From assembly GCA_041395385.1 (NCBI GenBank), contig JAWLAN010000018.1, forward strand, positions 1 through 64,000: DNA of 64,000 nt. The letters run 5' to 3'. Positions within the stretch are counted from its first letter, which is position 1, and every line of letters begins with the position of its first letter. This DNA is from JAJVHZ01 sp041395385 (GTDB lineage Bacteria > Pseudomonadota > Gammaproteobacteria > JAJPIJ01). The position numbers and the translations under genes were made by a program. Below the pieces are notes generated by a model. That model saw only the letters and a program-made list of their open reading frames with translations. It was not told where the DNA came from and searched no databases. Of the stretch, positions 42,532-51,038 are shown in pieces.

Positions 42532-44604
42532 ATGAGCGGAATATTCATCAGCTATCGGCGCAGCGACAGCGCGGGACACACCGGACGGCTGTTCGACCGG
42601 TTGCGCGCGGCCTTCGGCGAGCGCCGCGTGTTCATCGACGTCTGCGACATCGACGCGGGTTCCGATTTCGCCCGGACCATCGATCGGCGCATCGGAGCCT
42701 GCGAGGTGCTGCTGGCGATCATCGGGCGGGAGTGGCTGGACAGCCGCGGCGCCGGCGGCGGGCGGCGTCTGGAGGAGGCGGGGGATTTCGTGCGCCAGGA
42801 GATCGCGGCGGCGCTGCGCCGCGGCCTGGTCGTCATCCCGGTGCTGGTGGAGCAGGCGCGGATGCCGACAGCGGCGGAGCTGCCCTCCGAGTTGCGCGAG
42901 CTGGCCGGCCGCAACGCCTTCGCGCTGCGCGACGAGCGCTGGGACGGAGACACGGACCAGCTGATACGCCAGCTCCGCAAGCAGATCCCGGTCTGGCGGC
43001 TGCTCTGCTGGCGACTCGCGCGGCTGGCCCCGCGCCTGCCGTGGCTCGCCTATGCCGCCGCGCTGGGCGTGGCGCTCATCTTCGGGGGACGGCTGGCCTG
43101 GGAGCGCTGGGTGACGGTGGACATCACCGCGGTTCCCGACATCGCCGGGCTGGAGATCGGCGCAGCGCGATCGGCGCTCGACCGCGCGGGACTGGCGCTG
43201 GGGGCCCAGGGGGAGGAGTTCCGCCCCGGCGTCCCCGCAGGGGTGATCATCCGGCAGAGTCCCGGCGCCGGACTGGTGGTTAGGCCGGGGCGCGCCGTGG
43301 ACGTGGTGCTGGCCAGCGCGGCCGGCAAGGTGCCCACCCTGTCCGGCCGGAGCCGGGAGGAGGCTGCGGCGCTGCTGCGGGAGCAGGGCCTGACACTCGG
43401 GCAAGTCTCGGAGCGGGAGACCAGCCAGGTCCCGCCGGGGCAGGTGCTCGCGCAATCACCGCCCCCGGGCACGGCGCCCGCCGGCAGCGGACCGTTCACG
43501 GTGGACATCGTCGTCGCCAGGGCGCCGCCGGGACCGACACCCGTGGTGGCCGAGCCCGCGGCGAGCCGCGAGGCGGCGCCCGTTGAAGAAGGGCCGCAGC
43601 GTGCCGGGCCGCCCGTCCGAGTGCCGGCGCTGAGCGGACTCTCGCTGGAAGCGGCGAAGGCGGTGATCGCGGAATCCGGCCTGACGCTGGGCGTGGTGCG
43701 CCGAGAGCGGGTCGCCGAAGGCGCGCCCGGGCGCGTCCTGTCGCAATCGCCGCTCGCGGGCAGCGAGGCCGCGCGGGGCGCGCGCATCGATCTGACGGTC
43801 GCGCAGCGTGACGAGGCCGGGGACCTGGTGAAGGTACGGCGCGTGGTGGGGATGGAGATCGGATCGGCGAAAGAGGCGCTCGCGCGGCAGGGCCTGAGCG
43901 CGAGCGCAACCATCGGCGAGGCAAAGGCCGGCGCGGCGCCAGGCACGGTGCTGAGCCAGAGGCCGGCGCCGGGCAGTGCCGTGAAACGGGGCGCGACAAT
44001 TGCCCTCCTGTATGCGCCGGAGGCGGCAATGGCGGCCGTGCCCGAGCTGGTGGGCCTGACGCTGGCCGCGGCGGAGCGCAGGATCCTGGACGCGGGCATG
44101 GCGCTGGGCGAACGGCGCTACCGCGAGATCGAGGATCGTCCCGACGGCACCGTCATCGCGCAAGACCCTCTGCCCGGGGCCGCGGTCCACCCCGGTGGCG
44201 CGACGATCACGCTGACCATCGCGCGGCGCAAGCCGGATGTCGCGGCGCCGCCGGAGCGCGGGACACTGGCGCTCAGGCTGGGTGCGGCCGCGGATATCGA
44301 CGGCGGCAGGGCGACGGCGAGCAGCGCCGACGATCTCGCCTACAAGCCCGCCGGCGGGGGCGGTCCCTACGTGAGCGGGACCAACCTGGAACCGGTCAAC
44401 GGTGCGGCCTACGCGGTGGTAGGCGCGGCGGACGCCGCACGCTGCCGGCAGGCGATCTACTCCACGCAGGCGCGCAGCGCAGCCAACCTGGTGAACAAGC
44501 AGCTTTGCCTGCGCACCAACGAGGGACGTTACGTCGCCGTCACGGTCGAGCGTCTGGTGACCGGCGCCGAGGAGAAACTGGAGATCTCCTTCACTCACCT
44601 TTAG
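42532..44604 (+). CDS. TIR domain - transmembrane - five PASTA repeats protein
   Basis: 690 residues. An N-terminal TIR domain (1-135) shows FISYRR, VFIDVCDI, ACEVLLAIIGREWLD and DFVRQEI, with Glu90 a candidate NADase residue. A single membrane helix (about 168-188) follows. After it come five PASTA-like repeats (about 200-585), each with a V-P-x-L/V-x-G start, a helix such as EAAKAVI-x-x-x-GL and a Q-x-P-x-x-G turn. The last 100 residues are unassigned and contain two cysteines. The topology should place TIR in the cytosol and PASTA outside, where PASTA repeats bind peptidoglycan or muropeptides in other proteins. Its 3' end overlaps the next, opposite-strand gene by 14 bp. Confidence 0.85.
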   Translation: MSGIFISYRRSDSAGHTGRLFDRLRAAFGERRVFIDVCDIDAGSDFARTIDRRIGACEVLLAIIGREWLDSRGAGGGRRLEEAGDFVRQEIAAALRRGLVVIPVLVEQARMPTAAELPSELRELAGRNAFALRDERWDGDTDQLIRQLRKQIPVWRLLCWRLARLAPRLPWLAYAAALGVALIFGGRLAWERWVTVDITAVPDIAGLEIGAARSALDRAGLALGAQGEEFRPGVPAGVIIRQSPGAGLVVRPGRAVDVVLASAAGKVPTLSGRSREEAAALLREQGLTLGQVSERETSQVPPGQVLAQSPPPGTAPAGSGPFTVDIVVARAPPGPTPVVAEPAASREAAPVEEGPQRAGPPVRVPALSGLSLEAAKAVIAESGLTLGVVRRERVAEGAPGRVLSQSPLAGSEAARGARIDLTVAQRDEAGDLVKVRRVVGMEIGSAKEALARQGLSASATIGEAKAGAAPGTVLSQRPAPGSAVKRGATIALLYAPEAAMAAVPELVGLTLAAAERRILDAGMALGERRYREIEDRPDGTVIAQDPLPGAAVHPGGATITLTIARRKPDVAAPPERGTLALRLGAAADIDGGRATASSADDLAYKPAGGGGPYVSGTNLEPVNGAAYAVVGAADAARCRQAIYSTQARSAANLVNKQLCLRTNEGRYVAVTVERLVTGAEEKLEISFTHL

Positions 44605-45238
44605 GGGCGGAGTGATCCGCGCGGCCCGCTGCGGTCTCTCGCGCGTCGAGTAGCGGGCGTATGTCGATCCAGTGGATGCGGCCGCCGCGGCGTTGCACCG
44701 CCTCGACCATGTGCGCCGTGCCGCCGCCGAGATCGCCGTCGATGCCGTCCCACAGGCAGACGAGCTCCAGCTCGCCGCCGCTGTGGCGGATGGCCTCGTC
44801 GATCATGCGCAGATTGCAGCGCGCGTAGGGGTTCGCGTCGGCCGCCGCCTGGTCGCGGTTCGCGTCCATCTCCACGCACCGCACCGAGGGATGCGCGAGC
44901 AGGCGGAAGAAACGCTGCGCCCAGCGGTCGGCGACCGACGAGGGAATCTTCCGGTAGGCCACGGAGGCGCGCAGGAAGCGCCGCCGCTCGAACGGCAGGT
45001 ACAGCTCGACCGGCGCGCCGCGCGCCAGCATGGCCTCGGCGAACAGCAGGTCGCCGCCGCAGGCGCCCTCGGTGATCCCGAGGGTCTCGGCTCCGACTCC
45101 CAACTCATTCAGCATCGCGTCGATAGCGAACGCCGCCTCCGGTTCGATCTCGGGCGGGAAGCGCGGCCGGGATCGATCCACGGCGTCGATCATGTGGCCG
45201 CTGAAGACGATGGTGCGATTGGGGCGTTCGTGCGTCAT
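44591..45238 (-). CDS. Rossmann/SLOG-like protein of the cassette
   Basis: 215 residues from ATG 45238 (GAGGAG upstream). An upstream extension of the frame is Arg-rich and unlikely. SGHMID near residue 13, TEGACGGDLLF (57-67) after a strand, LPFERRRFLRASVA (81-94) and LVCLWDGIDGDLGGGTAHMV in the C-terminal third suggest a Rossmannoid nucleotide- or ligand-binding fold like the SLOG superfamily. I recall the SGHMID/CGGDxLF pattern from regions fused to signalling and TIR/TPR proteins, but cannot name the family. It is the only minus-strand gene in the middle of the cassette and is convergent with the TIR-PASTA gene. Confidence 0.65.
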   Translation of the reverse strand: MTHERPNRTIVFSGHMIDAVDRSRPRFPPEIEPEAAFAIDAMLNELGVGAETLGITEGACGGDLLFAEAMLARGAPVELYLPFERRRFLRASVAYRKIPSSVADRWAQRFFRLLAHPSVRCVEMDANRDQAAADANPYARCNLRMIDEAIRHSGGELELVCLWDGIDGDLGGGTAHMVEAVQRRGGRIHWIDIRPLLDARETAAGRADHSAPKGE

Positions 45239-45789
45239 CGCTCGCCAGTTCTCCTCGCGTTGCCCAAAGTCTATCCGCTCGGCGCATCGCGGGCACGCGG
45301 GTCGGCGCCGATCGATGTTTCGAAGATGAATGCGTTTGTGCGACGAGATGCGCTGAAAGCGCGCGCGGGAGATGGTCAACTTGAACCCGCGCCCGCGCGT
45401 TGCTAATTTCAGATCAGCGTGGTGCGATTGTTCAGGAGGGGGTGATGCCACGACGACACAGGGAATGCACCGTCCGCGTTTTGTGCTCAGCGAGTTCCCG
45501 CCGCACGCGCGGCTGCGCGGCGCACGGGGCAAGGCCGGCAGGCCAGCCGCGCCGACCTAATCGCAATCTCAGCACCGTCAGCGATGCCTTTCCACGCGTC
45601 AGCACGGCGCATCCCCGCCTGATCCGGCGCGGCTCGAGGCGATGCCGCGCCGGAATGGTCCGCGGCGCCGGCCCCTGAGCCTGCCCGAGCCTGCACACGC
45701 GCCGGCGGTGCGCGCGCGGCAGCGGGTCGAAGACGCGGCCATCGGGGCGTCGTATGAATGCTTATGCGCAAGCGGGGGGAAACTTCGTC
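45239..45789. other. 551-bp stretch without a firm gene
   Basis: Lies between the divergent SLOG-like gene and the multi-pass membrane gene, so it should contain both promoters. One small frame, 45445-45678 plus strand (77 residues), has a strong GGAGGGGG ribosome-binding site but an Arg/Cys/Ser-rich sequence without recognisable features. I list it here and not as a gene. No clear sigma-70 promoter, hairpin or repeat was identified. Confidence 0.45.
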
Positions 45790-47532
45790 ATGACCGGGGC
45801 ACCACCGGACAACCTGCCAGCCATCGTGGCGTTCGGCCTGGTCACGGCGGCCCTGCTGGCGGTACCGCTGTCGATGTCGATCCTGTCGCTCTACAAGCGT
45901 GCGGTGTCGCGGCACATGCGCGCCGCGAGTGAGTCGGTATCGGCCGACGACACCGAGGCCGTGGCGTATGCCCCGGCCTTCCCGCCGCCGTCCGCGACCC
46001 GGGCCCGGCCGCTCGAGGTGGTGATGGCGGACGCCGAGGAGATGATCGCCGCCGGCGAACGCGACGCGCAGCTCGTGCGCGCGGCGCTGACCGGCCCATG
46101 GCGCAACGGCATCGTGTACGGCGCCGGCGGCCTGGCCTTCGCCGTGGTCATGACCGGCGCCGTCGTGCTGGCCGATCACGCGGCGCCGCCGGCATACACG
46201 AGGATGGCAGCGCTGCTTTGGACCTACCTGTGGCCGGTGGTGATCACGTTGCTGCTCACGGCGGCGTGCAGCCGCGCCCAGCGCGCGTGGATCGTGGCGG
46301 GATATCTTGCGCTGTTCGCCGTGATCGCCGCGCTCGCCGTTGCGCGCAGCACGCAGGCGAGCCCCCCGGATCTGCTGCTGTTCCGGTGGCTGGAGGGCGG
46401 CATCCCGGCGCTGCTCGCGCTCGCGTTCCTGCTGCGCCCGGTGCGTTCGGTGGCCACGCTGGTCGCGACGCTGATGCTGACCGGCGCCTTCGGCGCCCTG
46501 CTGCTGGTCAGCTGGATCGGCGCCAGCGAGGAGCGCATGCGCGATGCCGCGAACGCCGGCGGCGTGCTCGGCATCGCGGGCCAGGGCGCGTTCCTGGGGC
46601 TCGCCCTGGGCGGCTTCCTCCTCGCCATGATCGCCGGCTGGTTGCTGGCGCGCTGGCTCTGGCGGCGCTACGAACGCAAGCAGCTGGGCGAGCAGGCCCT
46701 CATCGTCGATTCGGTGTGGCTGCTGTTCGCGATCGTGCACTGCGTCGATCTGGCGATCTACGGCGCGGGATGGGCGGTGTTCGCGCTGCTGGCGTTCGTT
46801 GCCTACAAGCTGGTGGTGCATGCCGGATTCACGCTGCTGTCGGCGGTCGCGCTGCCCGCGCTGCCGCGCCATCTGCTGCTGCTGCGCGTGTTCGGGCTCG
46901 GCACGCGCAGCGAGGCGTTCTTCGATGACTTCCGCATCCTCTGGCAGCATGTCGGAAGCGTCTTCATGGTCGCGGGGCCGGATCGCCTTACGCGGATGAT
47001 CGAACCGCAGGAGCTGCTGGAATTCCTGACCGGCCGGCTGTCGCGCAGGTTCATCGCCAGCCGCGCGGACATCGAGGAGCGGCTGCAGCGGTTCGACTAC
47101 CGGCAGGATCCCGACGGCCGCTACCGCATCAACGAGCTCTTCTGTCACGACAACACCTGGCAGATGACGGTCAGGCGGCTGGCGATGATGAGCGACGCGG
47201 TGCTCATGGATCTGCGCGGCTTCGAGGCCCGCAACCTCGGCTGCACCTTCGAGATCGGGGCGCTGGTCGGCAGCGTGAACCTCTCCAAGGTCGTGTTCCT
47301 GACCGACGCGAGCACCGATCACGCGCTGCTGGAGAACGTATTGCAGGAGCAGTGGAGCAAACGTGCCGCGCGCGGACCGCTGGTGCCGGTGGGCTCCACT
47401 GCGCGTATCGTGTGCATGTCGACGGGCACCGGCGGCAGCATGCGGCGCCTGCTCGAGCTGCTGCTGCCCGAGCGGACGCCGCGCGAGGATCGATACGCCC
47501 ACGGTGACCGCTCCGCCGGCATCGCGGCGTGA
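45790..47532 (+). CDS. multi-pass membrane protein with cytosolic C-terminal domain
   Basis: 580 residues from ATG 45790, chosen for its GGGGGGA site nine bases upstream; an ATG at 45754 would add 12 residues. About nine membrane helices lie between residues 9 and 355, with a charged cytoplasmic loop at about 35-100. The C-terminal 200 residues are soluble: LLLRVFGLGTRSEAFFDDF, GPDRLTRM, RYRINELFCHDNTW, AVLMDLRGF and GCTFEIGALV. This C-terminal block recurs, as far as I recall, behind membrane helices in bacteria and looks Rossmann- or TIR-like, but I cannot assign it. It may be the membrane effector of the cassette. Confidence 0.68.
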   Translation: MTGAPPDNLPAIVAFGLVTAALLAVPLSMSILSLYKRAVSRHMRAASESVSADDTEAVAYAPAFPPPSATRARPLEVVMADAEEMIAAGERDAQLVRAALTGPWRNGIVYGAGGLAFAVVMTGAVVLADHAAPPAYTRMAALLWTYLWPVVITLLLTAACSRAQRAWIVAGYLALFAVIAALAVARSTQASPPDLLLFRWLEGGIPALLALAFLLRPVRSVATLVATLMLTGAFGALLLVSWIGASEERMRDAANAGGVLGIAGQGAFLGLALGGFLLAMIAGWLLARWLWRRYERKQLGEQALIVDSVWLLFAIVHCVDLAIYGAGWAVFALLAFVAYKLVVHAGFTLLSAVALPALPRHLLLLRVFGLGTRSEAFFDDFRILWQHVGSVFMVAGPDRLTRMIEPQELLEFLTGRLSRRFIASRADIEERLQRFDYRQDPDGRYRINELFCHDNTWQMTVRRLAMMSDAVLMDLRGFEARNLGCTFEIGALVGSVNLSKVVFLTDASTDHALLENVLQEQWSKRAARGPLVPVGSTARIVCMSTGTGGSMRRLLELLLPERTPREDRYAHGDRSAGIAA

Positions 47533-47619
47533 GCCGCCGGCGCTGACGCAGGCGTCGTTCAACGGCGGCGGCGGGTGGCCCTCCGCGACACCGCGCCGGA
47601 ATGCTACGATGCGGAGGTG

Positions 47620-48339
47620 ATGCCGCTTCGTCCAAGATTCCCCGCGCAGGTGTCTGGCGTGGTGTTTACGACCGTGCTGATGCTCGCCGGCTGCGGTGGT
47701 CCATCGGAGACGTTGTTCCCGCTCGAGGCGGGTCGGTCCTGGAACTACACCGTGACCACGACGGTGCTCGACGAGACCGTGCGCTCGACGCTGGAGGCGC
47801 GCGCGCTCGGCATGGTCGAAGGCGAGGCCGGGCCGGTCGGCGTGATCGAGTATCCAGGCAATGCCCGCGGCTACTACCTGAGCGGAGCCGACGGCGTGCG
47901 GCGCGTGGGCACGCGGCGGGGCGCCGACGGCCGGGTGCGCAGCGACGGCCCGGCGCACTTCATACTGCGCTCACCCTATGCCGCCGGCACCGCGTGGTCG
48001 CTGCCCAGTCAGCTGACGCTCATCGAGAGCATCTTCTACGAGGCCGGGGAGCGCATTCGCGATCGTGAGGTGGCGGTGACGCTCGAGTATTCGATTGCAG
48101 CGGCCGCGGAGACCGTCACCGTGCCTGCCGGAACGTTCAGCGGCTGTCTGAAGGTGACCGCATCCGGCAGCGCGATCGTGCGGGTGAACCAGGGGGCGAA
48201 CTTCGGCCACGTCGACGTCGAGCACACCGACTGGTACGCGCCCGGCGTGGGGTTGGTGCGCTCGGAGCGCCGCGAGACCTCCGACAGCCCCTACCTGAAG
48301 GCCGGGACCTACGTCCAGGAACTCACCGGCTACCGCTGA
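47620..48339 (+). CDS. lipoprotein, function unknown
   Basis: 239 residues from ATG 47620 with GGAGGTG directly upstream. The lipoprotein signal ends in L-A-G-C with Cys25 lipidated. The mature domain is beta-rich and starts with LFPLEAGRSWNYTVTTTV. It includes TVPAGTFSGCLKV and YAPGVGLVRSERRE, a motif order I recognise from small secreted beta-barrel-like proteins of the DUF3108-like type without being able to fix the family. It follows the membrane protein by 87 bp on the same strand. Confidence 0.72.
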   Translation: MPLRPRFPAQVSGVVFTTVLMLAGCGGPSETLFPLEAGRSWNYTVTTTVLDETVRSTLEARALGMVEGEAGPVGVIEYPGNARGYYLSGADGVRRVGTRRGADGRVRSDGPAHFILRSPYAAGTAWSLPSQLTLIESIFYEAGERIRDREVAVTLEYSIAAAAETVTVPAGTFSGCLKVTASGSAIVRVNQGANFGHVDVEHTDWYAPGVGLVRSERRETSDSPYLKAGTYVQELTGYR

Positions 48340-48350
48340 GCACGGCCGGC

Positions 48351-48899
48351 TCAGGCCTCCGCGCGCAGGCGCGAGAGCAGGGCGTTGCGCGTCTCCTCGT
48401 AGGCGTCCTGCGCCGAGTAGGTCGCGTTGATGATCCAGCCGCCGGGGCGCTCCTTCGCGACGGCCGCCGCGGCCGTCAGGCGCGGGTCGTTCATCGGGGT
48501 GTTGGCCGCGACCCTCGCATCCGGCGCTCCGCCGGTGGCGTCGATGCGCGCCGACGGGGTCCACTGATAGGGGTCGCGCCCACCGTAGGCCATGTTGACC
48601 ATCCAGCCGCCGGGCCGGATCTCGGGCGTGGCCTCCGCCACCGGTTGCGCCGGCGGCGCGGCGCCCGGCGCCGCCGCGGCTTCGGCCGCGTCATCCTTGC
48701 GGAAGGCCTTCTCCGCAAGCACGCCAGCGAAGGCAATGCCCGCGCCGATCGGCCCGCCGATCAGGCCGCCGCCGGCGATGCGCAGGATGTCCATGAACGA
48801 GATGCCCTTGCCGCCGAACAGTTTCGCGCCGGCGGAAGTGCTGCCCTGCGCGCTGGTGGTGGCGGCGGCATCGGCGCCTGCGATGGTTGCGACTGCCAT
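48351..48899 (-). CDS. small protein with glycine-rich hydrophobic segment and RPGGW repeats
   Basis: 182 residues. The N-terminal third includes a Gly-rich hydrophobic stretch (about 38-62, AGGGLIGGPIGAGIAFAG) of glycine-zipper character, preceded by a short Ser/Gly/Ala-rich leader and followed by basic residues. An Ala/Pro linker leads to two similar units, RPGGWMVN-M-A-Y (95-105) and RPGGWIIN-A-T-Y (151-161), each followed by D-x-Y. No known domain is recognised. It is convergent with the lipoprotein gene (11 bp between stops) and is the last gene of the cassette. A pore-forming or membrane-inserting role is possible but only inferred from the glycine zipper. Confidence 0.6.
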   Translation of the reverse strand: MAVATIAGADAAATTSAQGSTSAGAKLFGGKGISFMDILRIAGGGLIGGPIGAGIAFAGVLAEKAFRKDDAAEAAAAPGAAPPAQPVAEATPEIRPGGWMVNMAYGGRDPYQWTPSARIDATGGAPDARVAANTPMNDPRLTAAAAVAKERPGGWIINATYSAQDAYEETRNALLSRLRAEA

Positions 48900-49100
48900 G
48901 TGTGCGTGGCTCCGAACTGGATGGCAGGCTCAGAGCAACTCGCGTTCCAATCACGCAACTCCCTGATTATCTGGAAGGCCGTGATGACTGCCGGCATCGG
49001 GGCGGCAATTACGTGCAGGCCGCCGCGGGCCGGATCGTGCCGCCGAAGGGAAACGGCTTGCCGCGGCCGAGGTCCGCCCCGCTGGCGGGCGCCGGGGCGG

Positions 49101-50465
49101 TCAGCGGATCCAGACCGTCTTCACGTTGGTGAATTCGCGGATGCCGTGGTAGGAGCACTCCCGTCCGAAGCCGGAGGCCTTCACGCCCCCGAACGGCAGG
49201 CGCGGATCGCTCTTGACCAGTCCGTTGACGAAGGCCATTCCGCTCTGCAGTCCTCGCGCCACGCGCTCGCCGCGCGCCGCGTCGCGGGTCCACACGCTGC
49301 CGCCCAGGCCGTAGCGCGAACCGTTGGCCACGCGCACCGCCTCGGACTCCCCGGCGACGCGGATGACGATCGCCACCGGTCCGAACAGCTCCTCCTCGTA
49401 GGCCCGCACGCCCGGTGTGACGCGGTCGAGTATGGACGGGGCGTAATACCACCCGGGGCCGGAGAGCGGCTCGCAGCCGGTCACCGCGACTGCGCCCTGC
49501 GCCAGGCTGTCGCGCACCTGCGCGTGCAGACCGTCGCGCAGATCGGCGCGCGCCATCGGCGCGAGCGTGGTCGACTCCTGCATCGGATCGCCAGGGCGCA
49601 GGCTCTCCACGCCCGCCCTGAACCGGGCGAGGAACTCATCGGCAATGCCCTCGGTGACGATGAAGCGCTTGGCCGCGATGCAGCTCTGCCCGGCGTTCAT
49701 GTAACGCGCGGCCACGGCCGTGGACGCCGCCAGATCGAGATCGGCATCCTCCAGCACGATGAACGGATCCGAGCCGCCGAGCTCCAGCACCGCCTTCTTC
49801 AATGCCGCGCCCGCGCGCTGCGCCACCTTCCGTCCCGCGGCCTCGCTACCGGTGAGCGTCACCGCGTGCACGCGCGGATCGTCGATGACCCGCGCGGCCT
49901 GGTCGGTGTCGATGAACAGCGATCGGAACACGCCGCGCGGGAAGCCCGCCTGCGTGAACACCTCCTCGATGGCGAGCGCGCAGCGCGGCACGTTGGGTGC
50001 GTGCTTGAGGATCCCGCAGTTGCCCGCCATGACGCCGGGGGCGGCGAAGCGGAAGGCCTGCCAGAACGGAAAGTTCCACGGCATGATGGCCAGCACCACG
50101 CCGAGCGGCTGGTAGGCGACGTAGCTGCGGCCGGCGTCGGTGGCGACCTCCTCGTCGCCGAGCATGCGTGCGGCCTCCTCGGCGTAGTACTCGCAGACCC
50201 ACGCGCATTTCTCGACCTCGGCGCGCGCCTCCTTGATGAGCTTGCCCATCTCCGTGCAGACGATCGCCGCGAACTCCTCGCGTCGCGCGCGCAGCACTTC
50301 CGCGGCGCGCCGCATCAACACGGCGCGCTCGGCGATCGGCGTGGCGCCCCATTGTGCGGAGGCGGCGCTCACCTCCGCAAGCGCGTCCTGCAGCTCGCCT
50401 TCGCTCAGGAACGGGTAGGACTGCAGGCGCTCGCCGGTGGCGGGGTTGATGGTCTCGAACTTCAT
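49101..50465 (-). CDS. NAD(P)-dependent aldehyde dehydrogenase, Sad/YneI-like
   Basis: 454 residues, start MKFETINPATGERL. All ALDH motifs are seen: PWNFPFWQAFRFAAP, GSEAAGRKVA, LELGGSDPFIV with the general-base Glu, and NAGQSCIAAKR with the catalytic Cys. FGPVAIVIRV and PFGGVKASGFGRE close the protein. The length, the NPATGE start and the NAGQSCIAAKRF block point to the succinate-semialdehyde dehydrogenase subgroup of E. coli Sad (YneI) and cyanobacterial SSADH. The substrate is inferred only from that resemblance. The rhodanese gene lies 45 bp upstream on the same strand. Confidence 0.85.
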   Translation of the reverse strand: MKFETINPATGERLQSYPFLSEGELQDALAEVSAASAQWGATPIAERAVLMRRAAEVLRARREEFAAIVCTEMGKLIKEARAEVEKCAWVCEYYAEEAARMLGDEEVATDAGRSYVAYQPLGVVLAIMPWNFPFWQAFRFAAPGVMAGNCGILKHAPNVPRCALAIEEVFTQAGFPRGVFRSLFIDTDQAARVIDDPRVHAVTLTGSEAAGRKVAQRAGAALKKAVLELGGSDPFIVLEDADLDLAASTAVAARYMNAGQSCIAAKRFIVTEGIADEFLARFRAGVESLRPGDPMQESTTLAPMARADLRDGLHAQVRDSLAQGAVAVTGCEPLSGPGWYYAPSILDRVTPGVRAYEEELFGPVAIVIRVAGESEAVRVANGSRYGLGGSVWTRDAARGERVARGLQSGMAFVNGLVKSDPRLPFGGVKASGFGRECSYHGIREFTNVKTVWIR

Positions 50466-50510
50466 CGTCGGTGCTCTCGGGTTGGTGATGTGACGTCGGC
50501 AGGGCCGCTC

Positions 50511-50927
50511 TCAGCCCTGTTCCCATGGCAGGCCGCGAAAACGCCAGCCGCCGATCGTGCTGCGATGATTCTCGGCATCCTTCTCGCCCTCGAATCCCTC
50601 CTCGATGTTGTAGACGCGGCGAAAGCCCTGACGAACCAGCTCCTCGCCGGCGGCCAGCGATCGCGCGCCGCTGCGGCACAGCAGATAGACCGGCCTGGCC
50701 TCCGGCGCAACCCCGCCTTGCGCGTGCAGCAGCTCACGCACCGCGGCGACGAATCCGGAATTGACCTTCCACTCCGGGAACTCCTTCCAGGGCACGTGCA
50801 GGGCGCCGATCGGATGCCCGACGTAGTCGAACTCCATGCGGCTGCGTACGTCGATCAGCACCGCCATCGGGTCGGCGGCCAGCTGCGCGTGCGCCTGCAG
50901 CGGGTCGACCCTGTTGACGCTGGTCAT
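50511..50927 (-). CDS. single-domain rhodanese-like sulfurtransferase
   Basis: 138 residues from ATG 50927; the upstream in-frame extension to 50969 is Arg-rich. Rhodanese features are LIDVRSRMEFDYVGHPIGALHVPW and the active-site loop VYLLCRSGARS with the catalytic Cys. GFRRVYNIEEGFEG near the end is also standard. It transfers sulfane sulfur; partner unknown. It is divergent from ppx and probably cotranscribed with the downstream aldehyde dehydrogenase. Confidence 0.85.
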   Translation of the reverse strand: MTSVNRVDPLQAHAQLAADPMAVLIDVRSRMEFDYVGHPIGALHVPWKEFPEWKVNSGFVAAVRELLHAQGGVAPEARPVYLLCRSGARSLAAGEELVRQGFRRVYNIEEGFEGEKDAENHRSTIGGWRFRGLPWEQG

Positions 50928-51038
50928 TCGTGAGGTTCCTCGGCATCGGCGCGGGCGGGTGCGGGCCAAACCAATGTAGAGCGGCCGGCCGCGGCTGTAA
51001 AGTCGCAGGCCTGGCGCATTACCTTCGTTGTTTGTCGA

